Positions 34,315-42,323 of a DNA stretch of 64,000 nucleotides are shown here, piece by piece. Where the stretch lies: the IMG/VR virus record IMGVR_UViG_3300021085_002857, positions 1 to 64,000 of that record; one strand, given 5' to 3'. A program made the translations under genes and the position numbers. Numbering within the stretch: position 1 is the stretch's first letter; the number at the start of each line of letters is the position of its first letter. The notes under the pieces are model-generated. The model made no database searches. It saw only the letters and a program-made list of their open reading frames with translations, and had not been told where the DNA came from. This DNA comes from a virus.

Positions 34315-34730
34315 TATAGATCCTTTAACAATGCTTTTAGTTTTTTCTTTGACTTGCCTTTTACTTTGGCTTTTGAAATATCGTTATCTCCATCGCCCAC
34401 AACCACAATAGCAATCATGCCCATTGTTTTATGTGGTGAACACTGATACAAATATACGCCTGGTGTATCAAATGTCATTTCAACTTCTTTACCCAGTTTT
34501 GATTTACGTGGTGCATCCCATCCATCTGGTCCTGCAATAAATTCTACATTGTGACCTTTTGATGTTGGCAACCATGTGATTGTATCGCCTACATCAATAC
34601 GTGCAATATCTTCACTATATACCATCTTAGCACCATCATCACGCTTGTTTAGCATGTCAATAGTTAGATCTTCTGCATTTGCACTTGTTGCAAATAAAGC
34701 AAGTAAACTTGCGGTAATAATATTTTTCAT
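34314..34730 (-). CDS. Pseudoazurin-type blue copper protein
   Basis: A 138-aa exported cupredoxin. Residues 1-19 form a cleavable signal peptide (ASLLALFATSANA). Type 1 copper ligands fit pseudoazurin exactly: His60 (KGHNVEF), Cys97 and His100 (YQCSPH) and Met105 (C-x2-H-x4-M). A Lys-rich C-terminal tail follows. It would shuttle single electrons in the periplasm. Unusual in a phage; it lies between the nucleosidase and radical SAM gene B10. A direct link to radical SAM chemistry (cytoplasmic, low potential) is not obvious. Confidence 0.9.
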   Translation of the reverse strand: MKNIITASLLALFATSANAEDLTIDMLNKRDDGAKMVYSEDIARIDVGDTITWLPTSKGHNVEFIAGPDGWDAPRKSKLGKEVEMTFDTPGVYLYQCSPHKTMGMIAIVVVGDGDNDISKAKVKGKSKKKLKALLKDL

Positions 34731-36158
34731 TTATTCATCCTCTGGTTCATCTAATAAATAGGCCATCTCTGGAAAAGTGGCTCTAAAGTCAGTGCCTCTC
34801 TGGGCATCTAATTTCGTCAAATATTCTCTAAATTCAGGTAGTCTGCGTGTCCAGTCTTCGCTACGTGCAAAGCTAATCATTCCACGCAATCTTTTAATAC
34901 CATAGCTTGCATTTTCCCATTCGTCATATGTTACTTTGCCCTTGTGCCAACTAGGAACACCTAGTTCCCAATTTTCTTTCCACCACTCAATAAATTCTTC
35001 GTATTTGGCTTCACATTTGTCCATAAATTCATCTGGTAGTACTTTAACATTTAAGTGTCCTGGCCAATATACAAAGTGATAGTTGATACCACCTGCACCA
35101 AATGGCCACATATTTGTTTTGTGTAATCCACTCTCTGTTAGTTTCCATTTAAGGAAATCTGGAATATAGTAAATGTTAAGAGCGTTCACTGCACATGCAA
35201 TTGTAACTTCTACATTATTACTTGTTTGTGTATCTAGGCGTTTAAACATTTCCAATTGGTGATCCCATTGACTAGGGTATCTAATATAATCATTCATTGC
35301 ACCAATACTGTCAATACTGTAGTGGAAGCGTACCTTTTTAAAATGTTTCCATTGCTCTAACAATCTATCAGGTAACTCGATACCATTACTATTATATCGT
35401 ACTTCGATTTGATCTGCATATCCCATTTCAATAACTTTATCTAGGATTTCATAATGCTCGTCAATAACAGTTGATTCGCCACCAGCAAAATATAGTTGTT
35501 TAATGAATGGAATTTGTGCATAAAACTGTTCCCAAAACACTGGGTTATCTTTATGCCAGTTGTAACTTGCGCCAAATGTTTTGCCTTTATTTGCCCAAAC
35601 CATAGTTTCTTTAAGGCTCTCGTTAGAGATTTTAGGATATAATCCTTGCCAATCTTTTACCCAACCACTTGAATCGTGAGGAGAACACATTACGCATCCT
35701 AACTGACATTTTGTACCCATACGGATATCAATATATCTTAGTTTACTATTTGTGCTACCATCCTCATATGTTTCTTTTACAAGTTCATCAATATCAATAC
35801 CATCACGCATCCAATAGGCAGTTTCCCATTGGCGTTTACTCATGTGTCCTGCATCTTCTTCTTTATAACACTTTAGACAACTTGCTGGCTTTTGTCCTGC
35901 AAGCATCATTTTCCTTACACCTCGCATATATGTATTATTCCATGCGGTGCTTAAATCTGTAGTATTTAAATTGGCTGGCTTTCCGTCTTCTGTTTTAACG
36001 ATTCCAATTCTGCCGCCATGTTTCTTATCGTTGGTTGCTCCTACACTACTAGCATTTGCTGTACAGCATACTCGCATACTTCCGTCTGGTCTTGTGCTTA
36101 AATGTATCCAAGGCAAAATACAAAAGGTGTCACTGGGTAATTTTTGATCTTCTGACAT
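34731..36158 (-). CDS. Radical SAM protein B10
   Basis: The longest member (475 aa): FCILPWIHLSTRPDGSMRVC begins the auxiliary domain (VCCTAN), and SCLKCYKEEDAG follows after an insertion; the core motif is TKCQLGCVMC and the glycine motif YFAGGESTVI, with Ser replacing the Pro of GGEP. HYSIDSIGAMNDYIRYPSQW follows. It begins 8 nt after the sulfotransferase-like gene. Right-hand end of the radical SAM cluster. Confidence 0.85.
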   Translation of the reverse strand: MSEDQKLPSDTFCILPWIHLSTRPDGSMRVCCTANASSVGATNDKKHGGRIGIVKTEDGKPANLNTTDLSTAWNNTYMRGVRKMMLAGQKPASCLKCYKEEDAGHMSKRQWETAYWMRDGIDIDELVKETYEDGSTNSKLRYIDIRMGTKCQLGCVMCSPHDSSGWVKDWQGLYPKISNESLKETMVWANKGKTFGASYNWHKDNPVFWEQFYAQIPFIKQLYFAGGESTVIDEHYEILDKVIEMGYADQIEVRYNSNGIELPDRLLEQWKHFKKVRFHYSIDSIGAMNDYIRYPSQWDHQLEMFKRLDTQTSNNVEVTIACAVNALNIYYIPDFLKWKLTESGLHKTNMWPFGAGGINYHFVYWPGHLNVKVLPDEFMDKCEAKYEEFIEWWKENWELGVPSWHKGKVTYDEWENASYGIKRLRGMISFARSEDWTRRLPEFREYLTKLDAQRGTDFRATFPEMAYLLDEPEDE

Positions 36159-36166
36159 TAATTTTC

Positions 36167-36856
36167 CTATGTTTGATGTTTGACAAACTCATATGTAGTA
36201 TTAGATTCTCCAGGAATTTTTACTACGGATGTATATACATCTGGTTGTCTATTGTCAACGTATTTAGCCGCTTTTTTATCAAAGCCTGGTAAAGTACTAA
36301 AAGAAGTTTTAGGATCATACTTTTGCCAATCCATATTTTTACGCATTGCAAAGTCTGTTATTTTAGAACTTTCCTGCCATAGTAGTTCCCACATTCTATC
36401 GTAGTTTTTATAGCCTGGTCTGTAATCAGGATAGTGTAGTTCATCAAAACACATAACTTCGCTCCACCAAGCAAAACTTTTTTGTGGTTCCCTATATACT
36501 AGGAATATATAATCACCAGGAAAGTGATTATAGATATAGTCTAGATTAAAATTACGGGCAAAGAAATGACTTTTAATAATACGATATCCATCACCTGAGA
36601 ATACATTGTTGATGTCATCAGTTAATTTATGAGGTTCAACAAAGTTAAAATCTGTCCAATCCTCACCACAGCCCATACCAGGTCCCCAATAACTTCCTCG
36701 ATGACCGTTGTTGTCATCCTCTTTAGTTCTTGGTCTATGATATTGTGTTCTGTTTGGAGTTTCGTCTGAGCGGTCTGCTGGAAGTAGATGTCGCATTACA
36801 ATATCTATGCCGCTCCATTTACTTCCAGGAATTCCGCAAAACCATATGTTGTTCAT
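36167..36856 (-). CDS. Sulfotransferase-like protein
   Basis: A 229-aa protein resembling phage sulfotransferase-family proteins: an N-terminal P-loop-like FCGIPGSKWSGI (PAPS 5'-phosphosulfate loop position), RIIKSHFFARN, and IFLVYREPQKSFAWW matching the 3'-phosphate-binding R-D/E-P-x-x-S strand. It would transfer sulfate from PAPS to an unknown acceptor. Adjacent to the radical SAM cluster, so sulfation of the same product is possible but unproven. Confidence 0.7.
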   Translation of the reverse strand: MNNIWFCGIPGSKWSGIDIVMRHLLPADRSDETPNRTQYHRPRTKEDDNNGHRGSYWGPGMGCGEDWTDFNFVEPHKLTDDINNVFSGDGYRIIKSHFFARNFNLDYIYNHFPGDYIFLVYREPQKSFAWWSEVMCFDELHYPDYRPGYKNYDRMWELLWQESSKITDFAMRKNMDWQKYDPKTSFSTLPGFDKKAAKYVDNRQPDVYTSVVKIPGESNTTYEFVKHQT

Positions 36857-36862
36857 ATTTTC

Positions 36863-37150
36863 CTACTTAAAATATTTTCCAAGGTAGTCGCCTACACCTG
36901 ATATTACGTCTTCTTTAATTGATTCAAAGTCAAGTTTGACTGAAACGTCAATCATATCTTCTCGATGCAATCCACCAAGCGCATCATGTTGTCCTCCGTC
37001 TATCATCATTAGATCATCTCTATAGAGTGTCATTTGTGTGTTGTCGGCTAACGTGATAGTGACCTCTATGATATAATCAGCAGGTATGGTATCCATACTT
37101 ACCTGATCAAAGATAAGATCAAAAGAACGGTCCTTGCGCTCAATAGGCAT
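36863..37150 (-). CDS. Conserved phage hypothetical protein (95 aa)
   Basis: Starts MPIERKDRSFDLIF and continues as a beta-rich acidic protein ending in a helix (IKEDVISGVGDYLGKYF). This pattern recalls a small protein family of T4-like marine phages of unknown role, possibly structural; recalled, not checked. Separated by 38 nt from the gene before it on this strand. Confidence 0.65.
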   Translation of the reverse strand: MPIERKDRSFDLIFDQVSMDTIPADYIIEVTITLADNTQMTLYRDDLMMIDGGQHDALGGLHREDMIDVSVKLDFESIKEDVISGVGDYLGKYFK

Positions 37151-37188
37151 TATAAAATTTCCTTGTACTGTGTTACTATTTACTATTT

Positions 37189-38031
37189 TTAGGTACCCGG
37201 TAAGTACCCAGTTAAACTGAGAGAAACTTTTACACTCATGCCAGCATTTGTACTACAATGATATACATGCTCAGGTAACTCATAAACATCACCACTTTTC
37301 CACCTAGGATAAAATGTGTTTGCCATTTGTAACATATGTCCCCAATGCCAATCTGTAATAAACACTAAGTATCTAACGATCTTACCGCCATCACATCTAC
37401 GTGTTTCTGCATTTGGATTCAAATGTTCATTTAGTCTGTACCAGTTTCCCATAAAGTCAAAGTGAAAAGGTAATGTCTGTCCAGGCAAATATGCCAATAA
37501 GCGTGGTAAGCATGTTTCCATATCCATACCCAATTCATCAAACATTTCTTGACCAATCATTTGCTTAATCTGGTTACTTGTGTCTCCATACAGACCCCAA
37601 TTATATTCACAATTGTTAGCCCAATTATATCCACATTTCATTGGCAAGTTTAATGTAAGCTCGTTAACGCCTGCATGATATGGTCTTTTTTCAGTAAATT
37701 TCTTCTGACATGTTGCTTCATTATCCAACATATACTGAATCCATTTATCTTTATTGTCCGATACCTGGCTGAAGTTTCCAATGTAATCTTGTGCAGGGTC
37801 ACGTTCTGTAGTTAAATCAGCACCCGTTTCTTCACAAAATTTAATCCATTCTTTGTCAGGTCTATCACGAAGAAAGTCAAATAGCGTTACTTCTGGGTAT
37901 CTCGCCATCTCACTATTCTTCATGTAATAGTTAATATCTTCTGGAACAGTTCCGTAATCACCCAATACTACTTTAAATTCTGTATTACCTGATTCCGACC
38001 ATTCTTCTCCTTTATTATTTTCTTCTGTCAT
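37189..38031 (-). CDS. 2OG-Fe(II) oxygenase-like protein
   Basis: A 280-aa protein. LLAYLPGQTLPFHFDFMGNW gives the HxD iron ligands, GKIVRYLVFITDWHWGHML is the typical strand pair, and GDVYELPEHVYHCSTNAGMS includes the distal His with a Lys (V-K-V-S-L) a few residues on. The N-terminal ~150 residues are acidic and unrecognised. It is a further oxygenase in the window, but lies outside the radical SAM block among phage-type genes. Confidence 0.68.
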   Translation of the reverse strand: MTEENNKGEEWSESGNTEFKVVLGDYGTVPEDINYYMKNSEMARYPEVTLFDFLRDRPDKEWIKFCEETGADLTTERDPAQDYIGNFSQVSDNKDKWIQYMLDNEATCQKKFTEKRPYHAGVNELTLNLPMKCGYNWANNCEYNWGLYGDTSNQIKQMIGQEMFDELGMDMETCLPRLLAYLPGQTLPFHFDFMGNWYRLNEHLNPNAETRRCDGGKIVRYLVFITDWHWGHMLQMANTFYPRWKSGDVYELPEHVYHCSTNAGMSVKVSLSLTGYLPGT

Positions 38032-38049
38032 TTTAAATTGCTTCCAATA

Positions 38050-38724
38050 TTATGCGGTTACCTTTGCAACCGCCGCGGCTGCTGCCGCTTCAGCTTCAAG
38101 CTGAGCTTTTGATTTTCTGCCCCTCTTGGGCTTTAAATCAGGATTCAATTCATATGCTTGTTGGCGTAATCTTTCTGCTTCGGCTGCAAATTGATCTGCT
38201 TGTGCAATCAAAGTTTGTGCCATATCAACATCATCGATTTCAACTGGGCCTGGATCTGGATTAGCTACACTAGGCATTTCTGGTGCAGTTGATTCAGTTA
38301 GAGTTTCAGACTCTTGGCCTGCCATTCCCAATTGATCTTCTGGAGGAGATACCACTGGCTCACCATCTGTTTGCTCTCTAATAATACTGTTAAGTTCATC
38401 TAAAGATATTTGAACTGTATTATTAGGAGTCATTACAACATTACTTGTTTTTTGGTGTTGCAAACGATTAGTTTGGTGTAGAGTTTGTAGCATATTAGTA
38501 CCGTCTGTAAAAACAGTTCTTTCTGCATACTCATAGAAATTTGCACATGCTTGAGCACCTGGTGATTCAACTGCTGTAATAATGTTATCATGCATCCAGT
38601 CTGGAAGTGCATCTGTATCTACTACTAAGCAATGATCGGCATCATCTGGTAGTTCGCGGAATACCACGACTACTTTTTTTTGTGTATTGACTAATTGTCC
38701 TACATGTTTTATATTTCTACTCAT
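38050..38724 (-). CDS. Conserved phage hypothetical with AT-hook-like tail
   Basis: A 224-aa protein. The N-terminal ~70 residues look folded (KKVVVVFRELPDDADHCLVV); a Pro/Glu-rich linker follows, then a helical stretch and KPKRGRKSKAQ, an AT-hook-like basic motif, with an Ala-rich end. The ATG at 38724 (GGAG 10 nt upstream) is chosen over a GTG at 38733. Overlaps the upstream gene by 8 nt. DNA or RNA binding is suggested by the tail only. Confidence 0.65.
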   Translation of the reverse strand: MSRNIKHVGQLVNTQKKVVVVFRELPDDADHCLVVDTDALPDWMHDNIITAVESPGAQACANFYEYAERTVFTDGTNMLQTLHQTNRLQHQKTSNVVMTPNNTVQISLDELNSIIREQTDGEPVVSPPEDQLGMAGQESETLTESTAPEMPSVANPDPGPVEIDDVDMAQTLIAQADQFAAEAERLRQQAYELNPDLKPKRGRKSKAQLEAEAAAAAAVAKVTA

Positions 38725-38935
38725 TATTTTCACTCTCCTCTACAGGTTCTGTAGAGCCTTCCGTTGGTTCAGTTGCTGGTGTATTTGCTTTTACAAAAGT
38801 TACCAGTTTGGTAAAGCAATCTCCTACTTGAGTTGCTTCTGCCGCCTTAAATGCGCCACGCTGTGTCGCCAAATCGATTATATTTGCCGCTAAGACTAGA
38901 TCAGAAATGGCAATCTGTGTTTGCTCTTCGCTCAT
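38717..38935 (-). CDS. Conserved phage hypothetical protein (72 aa)
   Basis: Acidic small protein with the pattern IAISDLVLAANIIDLATQRG and a VGDCFTKLVTFV helix, followed by a Thr/Glu-rich tail. The RGAFKAAE pattern is one I associate with T4-like marine phages; function unknown. A ribosome site (AAAAGGAGAATAAA) and a late-type promoter 35 nt upstream support the start. Confidence 0.7.
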   Translation of the reverse strand: MSEEQTQIAISDLVLAANIIDLATQRGAFKAAEATQVGDCFTKLVTFVKANTPATEPTEGSTEPVEESENNE

Positions 38936-38969
38936 TTTATTCTCCTTTTGAATAATTAAATACTATGTT

Positions 38970-38977
38970 TATTTATG
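38970..38977 (-). promoter_or_regulatory. T4-type late promoter candidate
   Basis: CATAAATA on the minus strand, one base off the T4 late core TATAAATA, 35 nt upstream of the ATG at 38935 in the short gap after the 38981 stop. Confidence 0.5.
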
Positions 38978-38980
38978 GTA

Positions 38981-39262
38981 TTAGTTTCTTGCTAATTTAC
39001 TTACCATTAAATCTTTTTCAAATTGTAGTAAATCTTCACTTAATTCAAACCAAATTTGATATACACTATCACTTTTGTCTAAACTTCTAATATGATACAA
39101 ACCTGTTGTGTTTCTTATTAGTTCTTCCCATTCAACCTTTTCTTTGGTTTGGACAACTATAAGGACACGGTTACGCATCATCTCTAAAAGTAACTCAGTA
39201 CCACTTATTAATGCCAAGTCCGATTCGCTCAAACTGCCACCATTTTTAATTAACCTAATCAT
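38981..39262 (-). CDS. Hypothetical protein (93 aa)
   Basis: Begins MIRLIKNGGSLSESDLALIS at the ATG 39262, overlapping the VWA gene stop by 8 nt; a longer in-frame extension upstream would run inside that gene. The sequence has an alpha/beta pattern (RNRVLIVVQTKEKVEW) and no recognised motif. Coupled to the metallopeptidase-like gene, perhaps part of that module. Confidence 0.6.
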   Translation of the reverse strand: MIRLIKNGGSLSESDLALISGTELLLEMMRNRVLIVVQTKEKVEWEELIRNTTGLYHIRSLDKSDSVYQIWFELSEDLLQFEKDLMVSKLARN

Positions 39263-40430
39263 AATGAATTGTAACCCCAAACGGAGACTGAATGCTATGC
39301 TTTGGATCACCATGTACAACAAATAGTGTATCACAGTAATCTGGGTTTCCCCAGGATCCCCAAGGTAAGCCGTCAGTGAACATGACTAATTGGTCAGGTT
39401 CTATGTTCTGTTCACTCAAATAGTTGAACACAACGTCAAAATCAGTGCCACCTCCACCAATAACTTCATATTCACTTAGGTTACGGCCATCGTCGCTTGT
39501 AAAGCAATCATCGCCATATACTCCTGTATCGAATTGGAAGATATGGATCTTGTAGCTCTGGTATTGGTCCATAATGCCTTGTACTTCACTAAGGAAGACA
39601 CGCAACATGTCTGCACTAATACTGCCAGATGTGTCTAGCGCCACACATATATTTAGCTCTTCGTCTCTATTCATGCCTGGAAATATAACTTGTCCGCTAC
39701 GTTTACTAGGACGCATAAATGTAAAGTCTGATTTTATTGAGCTTTCTAATTGTGTTCTAAGCACATCACGCCAATCCATTCTAGGCGCAATTAATTCATT
39801 AATCATACGTTTAACAGCCTCAGGTGCTTCTCCACCTGCAGCTTGTGTTGCTTGAATTACAGCTTGTTTAATTTCGTCTTGCAATGCTTTACGCTCTTCT
39901 GCAGACATAGGCTTAAACCCACCTTTGCCTTCGCCCTCACCTTCACCATCTCCTGATCCATCTAGATCTAAGTGAAAGTCCATGCCCATTGCTTCTGGCA
40001 TAGTTTGAAGTAGGTCATCATATATTTCATACGAGTTCCAACCTGTATACTTCCAATCTAAGCAAGGCTTGCCGCCATCTAGTTTATCTTCTCCAATTAT
40101 TTTACCTACATTTTGTTCAATAAGAGTCATGTTAATATTATAATCTGCCGCGGCATTATATAGTCTATGTAGTCGATCTCCACGTGCTTCCATGTGATCA
40201 AATACACAGTGTAGAACTTCATGTCCTACTAAAAAGTCAAGTTCGTCATCGTCTAGTCTATCAATAAACTGTCGATTAAACAAAAACTGACGACCATCTG
40301 TTGCCGCTGTAGGGCACCATTCACTCGCATCTTTTAATTTAAGACGGATGGCAAGTTGGCCAAACCAAGGGCGAGTGAGTAGCAGTCTTACTCTACTCTG
40401 TGTAATGCGTTCTTCAGCTGTTTTCTGCAT
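39255..40430 (-). CDS. Zinc-motif/VWA-domain protein, partner of MoxR ATPase
   Basis: A 391-aa protein. The N-terminal half has GHEVLHCVFDHM, an HExxH zinc-metallopeptidase motif, followed by a glycine/glutamate linker; the C-terminal half is a VWA-like domain with VALDTSGSIS (MIDAS D-x-S-x-S) and MFTDGLPWG. Such DUF2201-type proteins pair with MoxR AAA+ ATPases, here at 40796. Likely a chaperone/peptidase pair acting on a host or phage complex. Start 40430 is supported by AAGGA 7 nt upstream, with a promoter behind it. Confidence 0.82.
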   Translation of the reverse strand: MQKTAEERITQSRVRLLLTRPWFGQLAIRLKLKDASEWCPTAATDGRQFLFNRQFIDRLDDDELDFLVGHEVLHCVFDHMEARGDRLHRLYNAAADYNINMTLIEQNVGKIIGEDKLDGGKPCLDWKYTGWNSYEIYDDLLQTMPEAMGMDFHLDLDGSGDGEGEGEGKGGFKPMSAEERKALQDEIKQAVIQATQAAGGEAPEAVKRMINELIAPRMDWRDVLRTQLESSIKSDFTFMRPSKRSGQVIFPGMNRDEELNICVALDTSGSISADMLRVFLSEVQGIMDQYQSYKIHIFQFDTGVYGDDCFTSDDGRNLSEYEVIGGGGTDFDVVFNYLSEQNIEPDQLVMFTDGLPWGSWGNPDYCDTLFVVHGDPKHSIQSPFGVTIHYD

Positions 40431-40445
40431 GTGATGATCCTTCAT

Positions 40446-40488
40446 TAACTTACTCGTAGACTATACATGGTATTTGAGACGTTGTCAA
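40446..40488 (-). promoter_or_regulatory. Sigma70-like promoter with GAGTAAGTTA element
   Basis: Minus strand: TTGACA (40483-40488), 17-nt spacer, TATAGT (40460-40465), then GAGTAAGTTA (40446-40455) at the expected transcript start. Drives the VWA gene (ATG 40430). The -35 lies 2 nt after the stop of the 40492 gene. Confidence 0.8.
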
Positions 40489-40491
40489 GCA

Positions 40492-40821
40492 TTAAATTGA
40501 AAGTTTAAAAAGCATAGCTTCTTCTGGGTTTTTAAAGTAGACCGCATGTGAATCATCTGGGTTTGCATATTTTTGTATTTCAAAATCTTGATGAAAGCAA
40601 TGTGTTTTACACCATTTTTGAGCTTCTGTATACTTACCTCTGATGTCTACTTTTGTTGCAGTGGACTTCCATTTAGTCTTATATTCAAATATATCTACTG
40701 GAAGTACGTCTTTAAAATCTAATCCATATAAACGGATATTAGTTCTTTGTCGAGGGGAGTAGAGGGAGAGGTCTACCTGCTCTCCCTCCTTTAGTTTAGG
40801 CGTCAAGTACGAGTCGACCAT
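40492..40821 (-). CDS. Hypothetical protein (109 aa)
   Basis: Lys/Asp-rich protein with DLSLYSPRQRTNIRLYGLDF and paired Cys (WCKTHCFHQDF). The start ATG 40821 overlaps the MoxR gene end by 26 nt, with GAGGAG 13 nt upstream; an in-frame ATG at 40851 is further inside. It separates the ATPase from its VWA partner but no function is recognised. Confidence 0.55.
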   Translation of the reverse strand: MVDSYLTPKLKEGEQVDLSLYSPRQRTNIRLYGLDFKDVLPVDIFEYKTKWKSTATKVDIRGKYTEAQKWCKTHCFHQDFEIQKYANPDDSHAVYFKNPEEAMLFKLSI

Positions 40822-41911
40822 AACGGTTAAAATACTCCTCAAATCGTTCAATTTTATCTTGTTTTGGCATCAACTTATATTGTTGCATTGCGATACGGCT
40901 TGCCATAATAACCATTTCAGTCTCAAAATTATCCATCATAAATCCGATAAAGTTTGAAAAACTTTTGTGGAAGTTATCCATCTTGCCTGATTTTTCGCCG
41001 TTAATATTACGATCACGCAACTCATAACATAGGCTAGTAGCAAGTGCATACGCCGCACTAATTTCTGATGTCTCAAGTTTCTTAACTTTACCATCCAATA
41101 CATCTTCTGGCATTGGCAAGTCACTAGCAATTTGACGATGTGACATAAACTTTACGGCAATGCCTTCTCCAATACATCCTGCAACTAAATCTGTTTGCAA
41201 TCCTGCACTCAAGTCTTCACTATCTTCTAGCAATTCTGAAACAAATGTCCATGATCGCGGTGTGGAAAAACCACGTGAGCTAGATTGCGGATCGAAGTTA
41301 TATAAGTCGCCTTTTGCAAAACTAATATAACCAACAACATCTGCATCGATATTGTTTTCTGGAGCAACAGCCCAGTTCAACCAATCTTGGAAATCAACAC
41401 GTAGTTCAAAGTGAACAAAACGATTCTCAAGTGGCTTAGGCATACGATATGTAACGCCTTTGTCAGTTTCGCGGTTACCAGCGGCAATAATTACCACATT
41501 GTCTGGCAATACATATTGACCAATTCGACGATTTAGAATAAGCTGGTATGCGGCAGCCTGTACACTAGGTGCAGCACTATTAAGTTCATCTAGGAACAAA
41601 ATAACAGTATCATACATAGCTGCCATTTCAGCAGTTGGTAGATCTGCGGCTGGAAGCCAAATCATTTGTTTAGTTTCCATGTCTGGTGCTGGATAACCAC
41701 GCAAATCTGTAGGCTCAAATAATGCAAGACGCAAATCAATTACATGAGTGTTACCCATGACACCACTTGCACCGATTCCTTCAACAAGCTCTGATTTGCC
41801 AATACCTGGAGGTCCCCAAAGGAATACAGGGCGTTTTTTCTTAAACGCTCGTGTAATAAGTATTTTTGCTTCTGAAATCTTTACAGTACGTGTTTCTGTA
41901 ATAGTAGACAT
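40796..41911 (-). CDS. MoxR-type AAA+ ATPase
   Basis: A 371-aa ATPase with Walker A PVFLWGPPGIGKSE, Walker B TVILFLDELNSA, sensor IIAAGNRETD and an arginine-finger region (PLENRFVHFEL). MoxR ATPases act with VWA proteins to remodel or activate targets; the partner is at 39255. The ATG at 41911 is chosen because AAGGA is 7 nt upstream and the element behind it is a promoter; an in-frame start at 41965 would lie inside that promoter. Confidence 0.88.
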   Translation of the reverse strand: MSTITETRTVKISEAKILITRAFKKKRPVFLWGPPGIGKSELVEGIGASGVMGNTHVIDLRLALFEPTDLRGYPAPDMETKQMIWLPAADLPTAEMAAMYDTVILFLDELNSAAPSVQAAAYQLILNRRIGQYVLPDNVVIIAAGNRETDKGVTYRMPKPLENRFVHFELRVDFQDWLNWAVAPENNIDADVVGYISFAKGDLYNFDPQSSSRGFSTPRSWTFVSELLEDSEDLSAGLQTDLVAGCIGEGIAVKFMSHRQIASDLPMPEDVLDGKVKKLETSEISAAYALATSLCYELRDRNINGEKSGKMDNFHKSFSNFIGFMMDNFETEMVIMASRIAMQQYKLMPKQDKIERFEEYFNRYGRLVLDA

Positions 41912-41932
41912 TCGACATTCCTTTTTGTTAAC

Positions 41933-41975
41933 TAACTTACTCTTACACATTACAGTAAGACGCATTGGTTGTCAA
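41933..41975 (-). promoter_or_regulatory. Sigma70-like promoter of the MoxR gene
   Basis: Minus strand: TTGACA (41970-41975), 17-nt spacer, TAATGT (41947-41952), GAGTAAGTTA (41933-41942). The stretch from the C before the -35 through the spacer is identical over 23 nt to the promoter at 1213. A run of eight T precedes it, perhaps a remnant of a terminator like that at 1188-1212. Confidence 0.8.
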
Positions 41976-41999
41976 GAAAAAAAAGACAATAAAATTAAA

Positions 42000-42323
42000 T
42001 TAATTTCTGTTATATCTCACGTATAGTTCTTTTATACTGAGAGACGTATCAGGTCTTCTGTCTTTCTTTTTCGTATGTTTGGATTTTTTAATTTGTACAG
42101 TATAAGCACCAGTATTTGGATCTAGCCTACTGCATCCTGTTGCATATTCGCTATTATGCGTCCATGCTATAATTTCGTTTGATATTTGTCCATGTCCAGT
42201 AACTATTATAGTACTTTTGATACCATTATAAAAGCAATTAGAAAGATGTGTATTAAATATATTCCAAGCGTTATGTACTGTATATCCATGCAAATCCAAG
42301 GATGTCATTTGCTTACTATCCAT
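42000..42323 (-). CDS. Smr-domain protein
   Basis: A 107-aa protein with SLDLHGYTVHNAWNIFNTHL at the N-terminus and STIIVTGHGQISNEI, then Y-T-V-Q-I as last strand, matching the Smr fold (L-D-L-H-G, T-G-x-G). Smr domains nick or cut nucleic acids; small stand-alone versions occur in phages. The C-terminal ~30 residues are basic. Overlaps the upstream gene by 19 nt. Confidence 0.75.
   Translation of the reverse strand: MDSKQMTSLDLHGYTVHNAWNIFNTHLSNCFYNGIKSTIIVTGHGQISNEIIAWTHNSEYATGCSRLDPNTGAYTVQIKKSKHTKKKDRRPDTSLSIKELYVRYNRN

Noticed and set aside
7786-36158. Search for a RiPP precursor peptide gene beside the radical SAM genes.
   Set aside because: SPASM-type enzymes often modify short precursor peptides, but the genes overlap so tightly that no gap holds a leader-core-like small gene, and no Cys- or Gly-repeat peptide was seen. 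A precursor elsewhere in the genome remains possible.
39574-39855. Plus-strand open frames opposite the VWA gene and many similar antisense frames over the radical SAM genes.
   Set aside because: They are shadows of the strongly supported genes on the other strand, with no ribosome site or family motif.
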